From assembly GCA_903924855.1 (NCBI GenBank), contig CAIYCW010000040.1:1-64000 (forward strand): a stretch of DNA of 64,000 nucleotides, written 5' to 3'. The DNA comes from an uncultured Rhodospirillales bacterium. GTDB taxonomy: Bacteria > Pseudomonadota > Alphaproteobacteria > Acetobacterales > Acetobacteraceae. Below the pieces are notes generated by a model that made no database searches, was not told the DNA's origin, and saw only the letters and a program-made list of their open reading frames with translations. Below are positions 44,901-52,473 of the stretch, piece after piece (positions within the stretch are counted from its first letter, which is position 1; the number at the start of each line of letters is the position of its first letter). The position numbers and the translations under genes were made by a program.

Positions 44901-45277
44901 TTCGGTGTCAGTGCGCAGAGCTTGCGGAACGGGGCCAGTTCCTCTTCCAGCACCGGATCGTAGGTGAAGGGAAACTCCTCCGCATCCGGCTCCAGGAAGA
45001 AGTCGAACGGGTTGATGGTCGCCATGTCGGCCACCAGGTCGACGGCGACGTCGAAATGGGTAACCTTTTCGGGGAACACCACGCGGGCGAGGAAATTGCC
45101 CTGCGGGTCCTGCTGCCAGTTGAGGAAATGCGGCTCGGGCGTGACCTTGAGCGAATAGGCCAGGATCGGCGTGCGCGCGTGCGGGGCGGGGCGCAGGCGG
45201 ATGGTCTGGGGCCCCATGCTGACGGCGCGGTCATAGCGATAGGTCGTCCGGTGCGTAAGGGCTACGTGCAGGGACAT
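41963..45277 (-). CDS. Transglutaminase-DUF2126 fusion protein
   Basis: In 1104 residues, the first 300 or so contain a transglutaminase N-terminal domain and core with the triad Cys in GSCRDSAWLLVNTL, His in DLHAWAEVYLPG and Asp in GMDATSG. The rest is DUF2126 (MGGEPTFVAATD, LPPHDERLVNFSITPDPGVIEVNVHP, GGNHVVMGANSAAESPFLRRPDLL), a region predicted by others to hold a carboxylate-amine ligase fold. This is the usual partner of the ATP-grasp/alpha-E plus transglutaminase pair, here 10 kb away at 28-31.5 kb. It is likely a cytoplasmic peptide-modifying enzyme (inference). No signal peptide. Confidence 0.93.
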   Translation of the reverse strand: MSLHVALTHRTTYRYDRAVSMGPQTIRLRPAPHARTPILAYSLKVTPEPHFLNWQQDPQGNFLARVVFPEKVTHFDVAVDLVADMATINPFDFFLEPDAEEFPFTYDPVLEEELAPFRKLCALTPKLEALLAEIPREPKRTIDLLIDINRLVQSKIAYIVRMEPGVYTPEEALTLGKGSCRDSAWLLVNTLRHLGLAARFVSGYLIQLVADVKPIDGGPEGPTEDFTDLHAWAEVYLPGAGWVGMDATSGLMTGEGHIPLAASPEPQSAAAISGGTDKCEVEFGFEMSVRRVLETPRVTKPYTARQWQDILNAGQKVERTLTASDIRLTMGGEPTFVAATDVEAPEWNFDALGPTKRGYAGRLMRRLAPLWAPGAALHHGMGKLYPGEPLPRWALSAHWRADGEPVWTRPELLADPDRDQDNATPDDARAFTEALAERLQVDPSCMLPGYEDVHYYLWREHRLPANVIVEDNKLADAMERARMARIFAQGLASPVGSVLPLRRVLDRGERRWQTGRWFMRGDTLFLVPGDSPMGFRLPLESLPWADPDSIDQVFDPDPMAPVEPFPSQRILRRTYEKRGLQSSIENFRPVPQAIPEIGKEEPDLVRTALCVEPRSGLLHVFFPPVFAAEDWLDLVAAVEATAEEFNRKVVLEGYLPPHDERLVNFSITPDPGVIEVNVHPAHSWAEQVERTEQLYTEARAVGLTSEKFMQDGRHVGTGGGNHVVMGANSAAESPFLRRPDLLKSLLGFWHNHPSLSFLFSGLFIGPTSQHPRIDEARDDAVAELEIAFSQISPFQQTPPWQTDRIFRNILVDMAGNTHRTEFCIDKMFDPGSASGRRGLVEFRAFEMPPHQQMSAAQMLLMRAAVAAFWQRPYERRMIRWGTRLHDDFMLPHYVEQDFTDALAELRGYGMPLEADWFAPHLEFRFPQIGEIDVRGMNIELRHALEPWHVLGEEAGAAGTVRYVDSSAERLQARVRGWVEERYLLACNGVALPMTRTDRAGEYVAGVRFKAWHPPHALHPTIPAQTPLVFDVYDRWTGRSLGGMQHHVSHPGGRSYDDFPVNANAAEARRRSRFFPFGHTQGTTQEPKLVVGRDHPRTLDLRRFS

Positions 45278-45332
45278 TTTGTGCTCTCAGATCAGGACTG
45301 TTGCGCAGCCGAATACCCGGCTGCGTGTGACA

Positions 45333-45344
45333 CGTCACGTGACG
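45333..45344. promoter_or_regulatory. Perfect 12-bp palindrome upstream of the DUF2126 gene
   Basis: CGTCACGTGACG is a perfect palindrome, and GTGACACGTCAC at 45327-45338 overlaps it. It lies 55 bases before the minus-strand start at 45277, where an operator could be. A related CGTGACG/CGTCACG pair precedes dctP. The binding protein is unknown. Confidence 0.4.
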
Positions 45345-45386
45345 GTGGTGCAAGGCTGATGCCAGCCCGGGCCGATCGGTGCAGGC

Positions 45387-46496
45387 TCAGGCAAAGCGGC
45401 GCGGATCGATCTGTGCCAGGATTTTGGCGGCGTCACCCGGGTCACGCCCGCAGACAAGGTCCGCCACCAGGCGGCCCGCGGCGGGCGAGGTCTGGATACC
45501 ATAGCCGCCCTGCCCTGCACACCAGAAGAAACCATCCCTGTCCTGATCAAGGCCGATGGCAAGGCTGCGATCGGGCGTGAAGCTGCGCAGCCCGGCCCAG
45601 CGGTGTTCGACGCGCCGGATGTCGAGTGTGAGCGCCTGCTGCACGCGGTCGATGGCAATGGCGACGTCCAGCTCGTCCGGCTGGATGTCCTGCGGGTCCA
45701 TGTCGGTCTCGTCGGCGGGGGACAGCATGAGGCGGGTGCGGGCCTCGGGCCGGCAATACCAGCTGTGATCGACGTCGCCGAGCAGGGGCCAATCGGTGGG
45801 CGTGAAGGGCGCCGGGTCGACGATGACACCGGTGCGGCGCTTGGGTTGCAGGCCGATCGGGCGGCGGCCGGCCTGGATGGCCACCTCGTCCGCCCAGCTG
45901 CCGGCCGCGTTGATGAGGATGGGAGCGTGATAGAGTGCGCCGCCGGTGACCTCGATCTGCCAGAGGCCGGAATGGCGTTCGATGCGCCCGGTGCGGCTGC
46001 GCAGGGCGAGCGTGCCGCCCTGGGATTTCAGCTGGCGCAGAAAGCCCTGGTGCAGGGAGGCGACATCCATGTCGAACGCGTCGCGCTCGATGCACGCGCG
46101 GCTGGCGTAATCGGGGTTGAGGGCGGGCACCCAGCGGCGCAGCTCGGCGATGGATATCTCCTCCAGCCCCTGGCCTTCGGCGAGTTTTTCATCGAGATGC
46201 GCCAGCTGCGCGGGCGGTGCGAGGCTTACCACCGGGCGCTGGGACATCAGCGGCACCTCAGTGAAGCCCGGCGGCGGGGTTTCGAAGAACGGGCGGGACA
46301 GGCCAGTGAGCACCTGCACATCCGGCGGGCCGTAATTCAGGATCCACACCCCGGCGGAACGGCCGGTGCTGTGATAGCCGGCCACCTCCTCCGCCTCGAT
46401 GAGGGCCACGCGGTGGGTCTGGCTGGCAAAGGCCGCGGAGGACGCGCCCGCGATGCCGGCGCCGATGATGAGGATGTCGAAGCTGTGAGTGTCCAT
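45387..46496 (-). CDS. DauA-like FAD-dependent D-amino-acid dehydrogenase
   Basis: The 369-residue protein has the FAD motif ILIIGAGIAGASSAAFA and features close to D-arginine dehydrogenase (DauA) of Pseudomonas: AGYHSTGRSAG, LQPKRRTGVIVDP, MLSPADETDMDPQDIQPDELD, EHRWAGLRSFTPDRSLAIG and GQGGYGIQTSPAAG. It would oxidise D-amino acids or related amines, with electrons to FAD and a quinone. It is read from the same strand as mobR, 48 bases downstream, so they may be cotranscribed. The substrate cannot be confirmed. Confidence 0.85.
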   Translation of the reverse strand: MDTHSFDILIIGAGIAGASSAAFASQTHRVALIEAEEVAGYHSTGRSAGVWILNYGPPDVQVLTGLSRPFFETPPPGFTEVPLMSQRPVVSLAPPAQLAHLDEKLAEGQGLEEISIAELRRWVPALNPDYASRACIERDAFDMDVASLHQGFLRQLKSQGGTLALRSRTGRIERHSGLWQIEVTGGALYHAPILINAAGSWADEVAIQAGRRPIGLQPKRRTGVIVDPAPFTPTDWPLLGDVDHSWYCRPEARTRLMLSPADETDMDPQDIQPDELDVAIAIDRVQQALTLDIRRVEHRWAGLRSFTPDRSLAIGLDQDRDGFFWCAGQGGYGIQTSPAAGRLVADLVCGRDPGDAAKILAQIDPRRFA

Positions 46497-46544
46497 GCGC
46501 TGAGCATTCCCTGGTCCGGTGCGGCAGGCAAGCGGTGGGGATGC

Positions 46545-47009
46545 TCAGGCGGCGGTTTCGCTTGGGAGTTGATCGTGAGCGAGGGCGGGTTCGTGGCCTT
46601 GGACCAGCAGGGCGAGCAGGCGCATGATCTGCTGGCGATCGGGCTCGGACAATGGGGCGAGCAGGCGCTGCTGGACCTGATGCACGTCGGGCTCGACCGC
46701 CTGCAGCACAGCCAGGCCCGCCTGTGACAGATGCAGCAGCTTGATACGGCGGTCATGCGGGCTTGGGCTGCGCGCCACCCAACCCTTGGTCTGCAGCCGG
46801 TCCAGCACATCGCCCAGCGTGGAGCGGTCGAAGGCGACGAGGGCTGAGAGCCGTGTTGCGTCCACGCCGGGATTGTCGCGGATGGCGGCCAGGGCTGCGA
46901 ACTGCACCGAGGTGAGGCCGGAGGCCGCGCATTGATCGGCGAAGATCGCCATGGAGATCTGATGCACGCGGCGGATCAGATGGCCGGGCATGGCGGAAAA
47001 CTCGGTCAT
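46545..47009 (-). CDS. mobR: MarR-family regulator (MobR-like)
   Basis: The 154-residue winged-helix regulator has a dimerisation region around HLIRRVHQISMAIFADQC, the DNA-binding segment VDATRLSALVAFDRSTLGDVLDRLQTKGWVARSPSPHDRRIKLLHLS, and a helical end. It starts at the ATG at 47009 and is divergent from mobA by 81 bases. In Comamonas testosteroni a MarR-type MobR represses mobA and is released by 3-hydroxybenzoate; this arrangement matches. Ligand identity is inferred from context. Confidence 0.88.
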   Translation of the reverse strand: MTEFSAMPGHLIRRVHQISMAIFADQCAASGLTSVQFAALAAIRDNPGVDATRLSALVAFDRSTLGDVLDRLQTKGWVARSPSPHDRRIKLLHLSQAGLAVLQAVEPDVHQVQQRLLAPLSEPDRQQIMRLLALLVQGHEPALAHDQLPSETAA

Positions 47010-47033
47010 GGGACCTCGGATGATAGATTGACC

Positions 47034-47054
47034 GTATACTGAATGAATGTATAC
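47034..47054. promoter_or_regulatory. Candidate MobR operator in the mobR-mobA gap
   Basis: Two GTATAC sites at 47034-47039 and 47049-47054 are separated by nine bases, so their centres are 15 bases apart. Each is self-palindromic. They lie 25 bases before the divergent mobR ATG and 37 bases before the mobA ATG, so one bound MarR dimer could block both promoters. Confidence 0.55.
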
Positions 47055-47090
47055 AGAGGATGTCCACGCAAGAACAATGGGGGGCTCGGC

Positions 47091-48998
47091 ATGCAATTCT
47101 ACCTCAACGGCTACCGGCCGGGTGATCCCGATCTGGTGGCGCCGAGCGAGGCCGCGGCGGCGCGGGCGCCGGGCCTGGCCGATACGATGGATGTGCTGAT
47201 CGTGGGCACCGGGCCCGCCGGCATGCTGCTGGCCGCCCAGATGGCGGCGTTTCCCGGCATTCACACCTGCATCATCGAGCGGCGGGACGGGCCGTTGCAG
47301 GTGGGCCAGGCGGATGGCGTGGCGTGCCGCACGGTGGAGATGTTCGACGCGTTCGGCCTCAGCGAGCGGCTGGTGCGGGAAGGCTATTGGGTGAACGAGG
47401 TGGCGTTCTGGCGCCCCTCCCCCGAGGATCGCTCCCGCATCGTGCGGACCGGGCGGGTGCAGGACACGGCGGATGGGCTTTCGGAGTTTCCGCATCTGAT
47501 CGTCAACCAGGCGCGGCTGCTGAGCCTGTTGGAGGAGAGGATGATGACATCCGCCGCCCGGCTTGCGGTGCAGTATGGCTGGGAGTTCGTCTCGCTTGCG
47601 GTGGAGGAGGCGAACGCGCATCCGGTGGCGGTGACGTTGCGGCATGTGGCCTCGGGCGAGACGCGCGTGGTGCGGGCCAAATATGTGGTGGGCTGTGACG
47701 GCGCGCGCAGCCGGGTGCGCGAGGCGATCGGGCTGCAGCTGAAGGGCGATTTCGCCAACCATGCCTGGGGCGTGGTGGACATGCTGGCGGTGACGGATTT
47801 TCCGGATATCCGCCTCAAGGCCGCCATCCAGTCCGCCGATGCCGGCAATATTCTGCTGATCCCGCGCGAGGGCGGCTATCTGGTGCGGCTTTATGTCGAT
47901 CTGGGCGAGGTCGATCCGGCCAATCGCGAGGCGGTGCGCAGCATCACGCAGGAGCAGGTGATTGCCACCGCGCAGCGCGCCTTGCACCCGTACACGCTGG
48001 ATGTGCGCAGCACCGCGTGGTTTGCCGTCTATCAGGTGGGGCAGCGCCTGACCGAGCGGTTTGACGACGTGCCGGAGGAGGTGCGCGCCACGCGGCTGCC
48101 GCGCGTGTTCATCGCGGGCGATGCCTGCCACACGCACAGCGCCAAGGCCGGTCAGGGGATGAACGTGTCGATGCAGGATGCGTTCAATCTGGGCTGGAAG
48201 CTGGCCTCGGTGCTGGAGGGCCGCGCGCGCCCCGAACTGCTTGCCACCTACAGCGCGGAGCGCCAGCCGGTGGCGCAGGTGCTGATTGATTTTGACCGCG
48301 AATGGTCGAAGATCATGGGCTCGCCGCCGAAGGACCCGGCGCGGCCGGAGCTGGGTGGGGTTGATCCGGCGGAGCTGCAGGCGGCGTTCGTGAAATCCGG
48401 CGCCTATACCGCGGGTGTCGGCACGCATTATCCGCCGCACACGATGCTGACGGCAGAGGCCGCGCACCAGCATCTGGCCCAAGGCTTCACCATCGGCATG
48501 CGGTTTCACTCCGCCCCGGTGATCCGGCTTGCGGACGCCAAACGGCTGCATCTGGGCAATGTGGCGCGGGCGGATGGGGCGTGGCGGCTTTATGCCTTTG
48601 CCGATGCGCAGGGCGTGCAGATGCGTGCGCTGATGGCGTTCCTGGCGGAGGATGCGGCCTCCCCGGTGCTGCGATTCACGCCGAAAGGGGCTGACATCGA
48701 CAGCGTGATCGATGTGCGGGGGATTTTCCAGCAGGGGCATCGCGATCTGCGTGTGGAGGAGCTGCCGGCCCTGCTGCTGCCGCGCAAGGGCGTGTTCGGG
48801 CTGATCGATTTCGAGAAGGCGTTCACGCCCGACCTGAAGACCGGGCCTGACATCTTCGATCTGCGCGGCATTGACCGCGTGCGGGGCGCGCTTGTGGTGG
48901 TGCGGCCGGATCAGTTCGTGGCGCATGTGCTGCCGCTGGACGCGCATGCGGAGCTTGCGGCGTTCTTCGCGGCGTTCATGGTGGATCAGACGGGATAG
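47091..48998 (+). CDS. mobA: 3-hydroxybenzoate 4-monooxygenase
   Basis: The 635-residue flavin monooxygenase resembles Comamonas MobA throughout: N-terminal QFYLNGYRPGDPDLVAPS, FAD site VLIVGTGPAGMLLAAQ, GQADGVACRTVEMFDAFG, FIAGDACHTHSAKAGQGMN and the thioredoxin-fold end RGALVVVRPDQFVAHVLPL. It hydroxylates 3-hydroxybenzoate to protocatechuate using NADPH and oxygen, feeding the pcaHG genes at the other end of the window. The ATG at 47091 gives the family's normal N-terminus and is preferred to a start at 47043. Regulated by the divergent mobR. Confidence 0.92.
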   Translation: MQFYLNGYRPGDPDLVAPSEAAAARAPGLADTMDVLIVGTGPAGMLLAAQMAAFPGIHTCIIERRDGPLQVGQADGVACRTVEMFDAFGLSERLVREGYWVNEVAFWRPSPEDRSRIVRTGRVQDTADGLSEFPHLIVNQARLLSLLEERMMTSAARLAVQYGWEFVSLAVEEANAHPVAVTLRHVASGETRVVRAKYVVGCDGARSRVREAIGLQLKGDFANHAWGVVDMLAVTDFPDIRLKAAIQSADAGNILLIPREGGYLVRLYVDLGEVDPANREAVRSITQEQVIATAQRALHPYTLDVRSTAWFAVYQVGQRLTERFDDVPEEVRATRLPRVFIAGDACHTHSAKAGQGMNVSMQDAFNLGWKLASVLEGRARPELLATYSAERQPVAQVLIDFDREWSKIMGSPPKDPARPELGGVDPAELQAAFVKSGAYTAGVGTHYPPHTMLTAEAAHQHLAQGFTIGMRFHSAPVIRLADAKRLHLGNVARADGAWRLYAFADAQGVQMRALMAFLAEDAASPVLRFTPKGADIDSVIDVRGIFQQGHRDLRVEELPALLLPRKGVFGLIDFEKAFTPDLKTGPDIFDLRGIDRVRGALVVVRPDQFVAHVLPLDAHAELAAFFAAFMVDQTG

Positions 48999-49005
48999 GG
49001 CGCGG

Positions 49006-49371
49006 TCAGCCGCGCTGTTTTCGGTAGGAGTTCTTCACGACGATCTTGTCGCCGCGAAAGGTGAACACGTCGCAGCCGGTCACCTCGACTTTGCGACCGT
49101 CGCTGCGCGTGCCGGTGAAGACCCATTCGGACAGGCCGCGATCCCCCGAGAGGAAGTGGCGGGCGTTGCTCCACTGCGCGTCCGGGAAGGTGGCGAAGAC
49201 CTCCGTATAGCCGCGCTGGACCGCATCACGACCGGAATACACGGTGCCGTTGGCGTCGGGACCGGACGATGACTGGAAGACGCAGTCATCGGTCATGAAC
49301 GACATCAGGCTGTCCACGTCGTGCCGGTTCCAGGCGGCACAGAAGGCTTCCAGGATTTCGATCGTCATCAT
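49006..49371 (-). CDS. SnoaL-like (NTF2-fold) protein
   Basis: The 121-residue protein has the NTF2/ketosteroid-isomerase-like pattern: AFCAAWNRHDVDSLMSFMTDDCVF, a middle GRDAVQRGYTEVFATFPDAQW and GCDVFTFRGDKIVVKNSYRKQ. Members are small cone-shaped proteins with catalytic or ligand-binding roles; the active residues cannot be assigned. It starts 63 bases after the dctM stop on the same strand, so it is likely the last gene of the TRAP operon, and it is convergent with mobA. Confidence 0.85.
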   Translation of the reverse strand: MMTIEILEAFCAAWNRHDVDSLMSFMTDDCVFQSSSGPDANGTVYSGRDAVQRGYTEVFATFPDAQWSNARHFLSGDRGLSEWVFTGTRSDGRKVEVTGCDVFTFRGDKIVVKNSYRKQRG

Positions 49372-49434
49372 GGCTGAGGTCCTTTGCGGGCGGGGGCATT
49401 GCCTGTTGCCGACGCGATCTCAACCGCCGGCCGG

Positions 49435-50781
49435 CTACTTGTTATACACCGCATCCGGCAGCCACATGGCGATGCCGGGCAGGAAGCTGAGGATGACGAC
49501 GCCGATCGCCATCAGCAGCACGAAGGGGATGGTGCCGCGGATGATCGGGCCGAGGCCGATATCGGGGGCGATGCGGTTGATGACGAAGATGTTCAGGCCG
49601 ACCGGCGGGTGGATCAGCCCCATCTCCATCACGATCGCCATCACCACGCCGAACCAGATCAGGTCGAAGCCGGCGGCGCGCAGCGGTGGCAGGATGATGG
49701 GGGCGGTCATCAGGATGATGGAGACCGGCGGCAGGAAGAAGCCGAGGCAGACCACCAGCAGCAGGATGGCGGTGAGCAGCATCCATTTCGACAGATGCAG
49801 TGCCACGATCGCCTCGGCGGCCGATTGGCTGATGTGCAGATAGCTCATCACGTAGGAGTAGAGCAGGCTCATGCCGATGATCATCAGCAGCATGCCGCTT
49901 TCGCCGAGCGTGCCCTGGAAGATGGGTTTGATGTCCGACAGGCGCACGGTGCGGTAGACCACGGCGACCAGGATCATCGCCATGACGGCGCCCAGACCCG
50001 CGGTCTCGGACGGGGTGGCGATGCCGCCATAGAGGGCGACCATCACGCCGGTGAGCAGGACGAGGAAGGGCAGCACGCGCGGCAGCGAGGTGAGGCGCTC
50101 GCGCATGGTGAAATGCTCGTCGGCCAGGATCGGGTGATGGGCGGCTTCGCCCACCGCTCCCTTGGCGGCGCGGGCGTATTCGCGGCGCCATTGGAAGACG
50201 GCGAAGAGGGCGAAGAGGATGACCAGCAGCACGCCCGGGCCGAGGCCTGCGAGGAAGAGGCGGCCGAGCGATTGTTCGGAGGCGACGGCGTAGAGGATCA
50301 GCACGATGGAGGGTGGCAGGAGGATGCCGAGCGTGCCGCCTGCGGCCACCAGCCCTGCCGCGAAGCCGGGGGAATAGCCACGCCTACGCATCTCGGGGAT
50401 GCCGGAGCTGCCGATGGCGGAGCAGGTGGCGGGGCTGGAGCCCGCCATCGCCGCGAACAGGCCGCAGGCCAGCACGACGGCCACGCCAAGCCCGCCCGGC
50501 ACGCGGCCGAGCCAGGTGTGCAGCGCGTCGTAGAGATCCTTGCCGGCGCGGGATTTGCCGATGGCCGCACCCTTGAGGATGAAGAGCGGGATGGTCAGCA
50601 GGGTGATGCTCGCCAGTTCCTCGTAGACATTCTGGGCGATGGTATCGAGCGAGGCCGCCGGCATGAACAGCGCCATGAAGATGGTGGCGACGCCGCCCAG
50701 GGCGAAGGCGATCGGGATGCCGGAGAACAGGGCGGCGATCGTCGCCCCGCCATACATCAGGCCAAGCTGCAGCGTGGTCAT
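49435..50781 (-). CDS. dctM: TRAP transporter large permease (DctM)
   Basis: The 448-residue permease of the ion-coupled TRAP family has twelve or so helices, the motif GGTLGILLPPSIVLILYAV, and GLIHPPVGLNIFVIN near the end. It carries out solute import driven by the cation gradient. The ATG at 50781 overlaps dctQ by four bases; an in-frame start at 50859 falls in dctQ and is rejected. Confidence 0.95.
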   Translation of the reverse strand: MTTLQLGLMYGGATIAALFSGIPIAFALGGVATIFMALFMPAASLDTIAQNVYEELASITLLTIPLFILKGAAIGKSRAGKDLYDALHTWLGRVPGGLGVAVVLACGLFAAMAGSSPATCSAIGSSGIPEMRRRGYSPGFAAGLVAAGGTLGILLPPSIVLILYAVASEQSLGRLFLAGLGPGVLLVILFALFAVFQWRREYARAAKGAVGEAAHHPILADEHFTMRERLTSLPRVLPFLVLLTGVMVALYGGIATPSETAGLGAVMAMILVAVVYRTVRLSDIKPIFQGTLGESGMLLMIIGMSLLYSYVMSYLHISQSAAEAIVALHLSKWMLLTAILLLVVCLGFFLPPVSIILMTAPIILPPLRAAGFDLIWFGVVMAIVMEMGLIHPPVGLNIFVINRIAPDIGLGPIIRGTIPFVLLMAIGVVILSFLPGIAMWLPDAVYNK

Positions 50782-51308
50782 TTCGTTTTCATCACCTGAA
50801 CGGCCTGCTGAACGGCGAGCAACGCCATGCCGGCGGTCATGCACGCATAGGGGATCCACAGGGGCGGACCCCAGGAGGTTGGCGTGGTCTGGTCATCCAC
50901 CCAGGCTTCGACCAGCAGCTGCCAGCTTTTCCAGGTGAAGAAGACAACGAAGATGCAGGCCAGCAGATCGGCCAGGCGCCGGCGCAGCGCGTCCACACGC
51001 GGCGGCAGCAGCATGGAGAGCGCATCGATACCGACATGGCCGCGCCGTGCCTGGGTCCAGGCGGCGGAGCCGAAAGTGGCGCCGATCAGCAGGAAGGTGG
51101 AGAGCTCGTCCTGCCAGTCGCTGGCGATGCCGAGGAAGTAGCGGCCGATCACCTCCCAGGTCAGCACCAGGCCTGCGGCCGTGATGGCGAGGGCCGAGAG
51201 CACGGCGAGCGCGTCGTTGACCACGTTCAGCACCGACTGCACCGCGCCGAGGAGGCCCTCGCGCGGTGCGTCGATCGTGGTCAGATCGAGTTCGGCGTGG
51301 GCTGTCAC
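50778..51308 (-). CDS. dctQ: TRAP transporter small permease (DctQ)
   Basis: The 176-residue protein has four hydrophobic helices: VVNDALAVLSALAITAAGLVLTWEVIGRYFLG, then FLLIGATFGSAAWTQARRGHVGIDAL, the family's conserved region, and two more. It forms the membrane complex with DctM. ATGA-type overlaps join it to both neighbours. Confidence 0.93.
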   Translation of the reverse strand: MTAHAELDLTTIDAPREGLLGAVQSVLNVVNDALAVLSALAITAAGLVLTWEVIGRYFLGIASDWQDELSTFLLIGATFGSAAWTQARRGHVGIDALSMLLPPRVDALRRRLADLLACIFVVFFTWKSWQLLVEAWVDDQTTPTSWGPPLWIPYACMTAGMALLAVQQAVQVMKTK

Positions 51309-52324
51309 GCCACCGCCTCAGCGAGTTTCAGCAGGTCGGCGCAGGACTGGTTGCGCTTGGCGAAATCGGCCCAGGCGGTGGCCTGCGCGATCTGCTTCCA
51401 CTTGCCAAGGGCTGCGTCGTTGAAGTCGGTGACGGCGACGCCGGCCTTGCCGTAGATCTCGGCCAGCTTGTCATCGTCCGCCTTGGCGTTCTGCAGCGCG
51501 AAGGCTTCGAGCTTCTGGCCCACGGTGTCGATCGCCTTGCGGTGCGCCTCGGGCAGGCTGTCATAGATGGATTTGGACATCAGCAGCGGCTCGAACATGA
51601 ACCAGAAGCTGCCCTTGCGGCCGGTGGTGACGTTCTTGGCGATCTCCTGCAGGCGGAACGAGATCAGGCTGGTGGAGGAGGTCACCGCGGCATCCAGCGT
51701 GCCGGTCTGCATGGCGGCGTAGGTTTCCTCCGAGGTGACGGAGGAGATGATGCCACCGGCGTCCTTCAGCATCAGATCCATCTCGCGCGAGCCACCGCGG
51801 ATCTTGAGGCCCTTGGTGTCATCAGGCGAGACGATGCTGCCGGCGCGGCTGGCGACACCGCCGGCCTGCCACACCCAGGTGACGATCTTGACACCCTTGC
51901 TGTCCAGCACCTCGGTGAGGCGCTGGCCGACGGGGGCGGATTTCCAGGCCATGCCCTGCTCATAGGTGGAGACCAGGCAGGGCATCAGGCCGATATTGAC
52001 CTCCGGCACCTCACCGCCGGCATAGGCCAGCGGGTAGGCGGTGAAGTCGAGCGCGCCGCGGCGCACGGCGGAGAACTGTGCCACGGTCTTCATCAGCGAC
52101 GAGCCGGCATAGATCTCGAAGGAGAGTTCGTTGTTGGTGGCGGCGGAGACGTCGCGCGCGAAGATGCGGGCCATGCGGTCGCGGAAATCGCCCTGCTCAA
52201 TGGTGCCGCCGGGGAATTGGTGGCTGATCTTGAGTGTGCGGGTTTCGGCGCGGGCGGAGGTGGCGCGCAAGATGGCGGGGGCGGCCAGCAGGCTGCCCAG
52301 GACGGTGCGGCGAGCGATGGTCAT
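51305..52324 (-). CDS. dctP: TRAP transporter periplasmic solute-binding protein (DctP)
   Basis: The 339-residue protein has a twin-arginine-like signal (MTIARRTVLGSLLAAPAILRATSA) and a DctP fold with KISHQFPGGTIEQGDF, GALDFTAYPLAYAGGEVPE, a central LKIRGGSREMDLMLKDAG and a substrate-binding Arg. The ATG at 52324 has GAGGAA eight bases upstream. It heads a dctP-dctQ-dctM-snoaL operon. Proximity to mobA suggests uptake of an aromatic acid; the ligand is not readable from sequence. Confidence 0.93.
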   Translation of the reverse strand: MTIARRTVLGSLLAAPAILRATSARAETRTLKISHQFPGGTIEQGDFRDRMARIFARDVSAATNNELSFEIYAGSSLMKTVAQFSAVRRGALDFTAYPLAYAGGEVPEVNIGLMPCLVSTYEQGMAWKSAPVGQRLTEVLDSKGVKIVTWVWQAGGVASRAGSIVSPDDTKGLKIRGGSREMDLMLKDAGGIISSVTSEETYAAMQTGTLDAAVTSSTSLISFRLQEIAKNVTTGRKGSFWFMFEPLLMSKSIYDSLPEAHRKAIDTVGQKLEAFALQNAKADDDKLAEIYGKAGVAVTDFNDAALGKWKQIAQATAWADFAKRNQSCADLLKLAEAVA

Positions 52325-52344
52325 GTCGGCATTTCCTCGTGCAG

Positions 52345-52364
52345 CGTGACGGTTATGCGTCACG
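52345..52364. promoter_or_regulatory. Inverted repeat in the dctP promoter region
   Basis: CGTGACG at 52345-52351 and CGTCACG at 52358-52364 form a perfect 7-bp inverted repeat around GTTATG, 21 bases upstream of the dctP ATG. It resembles an operator more than a terminator because no T-tract follows. The rest of the 149-base gap to the next gene shows nothing else. Confidence 0.4.
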
Positions 52365-52473
52365 ATTCTGGGGTGGCTCATAGCGCAGAGCCGCCAAACC
52401 TCAAACAGCCGATTCTTGATGAAACGAACATGAAACCGTCGACAAACGATCACAATAGACGCGACGGCACCGC

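Noticed and set aside
43022-45580. An 852-codon plus-strand frame opposite the DUF2126 gene
   Set aside because: The translation has no recognisable motif, while the minus strand has transglutaminase and DUF2126 signatures throughout.
47010-48947. Upstream extension of the MarR regulator through mobA
   Set aside because: It is antisense to a clearly recognised monooxygenase and has no domain; the regulator has a normal ATG at 47009.
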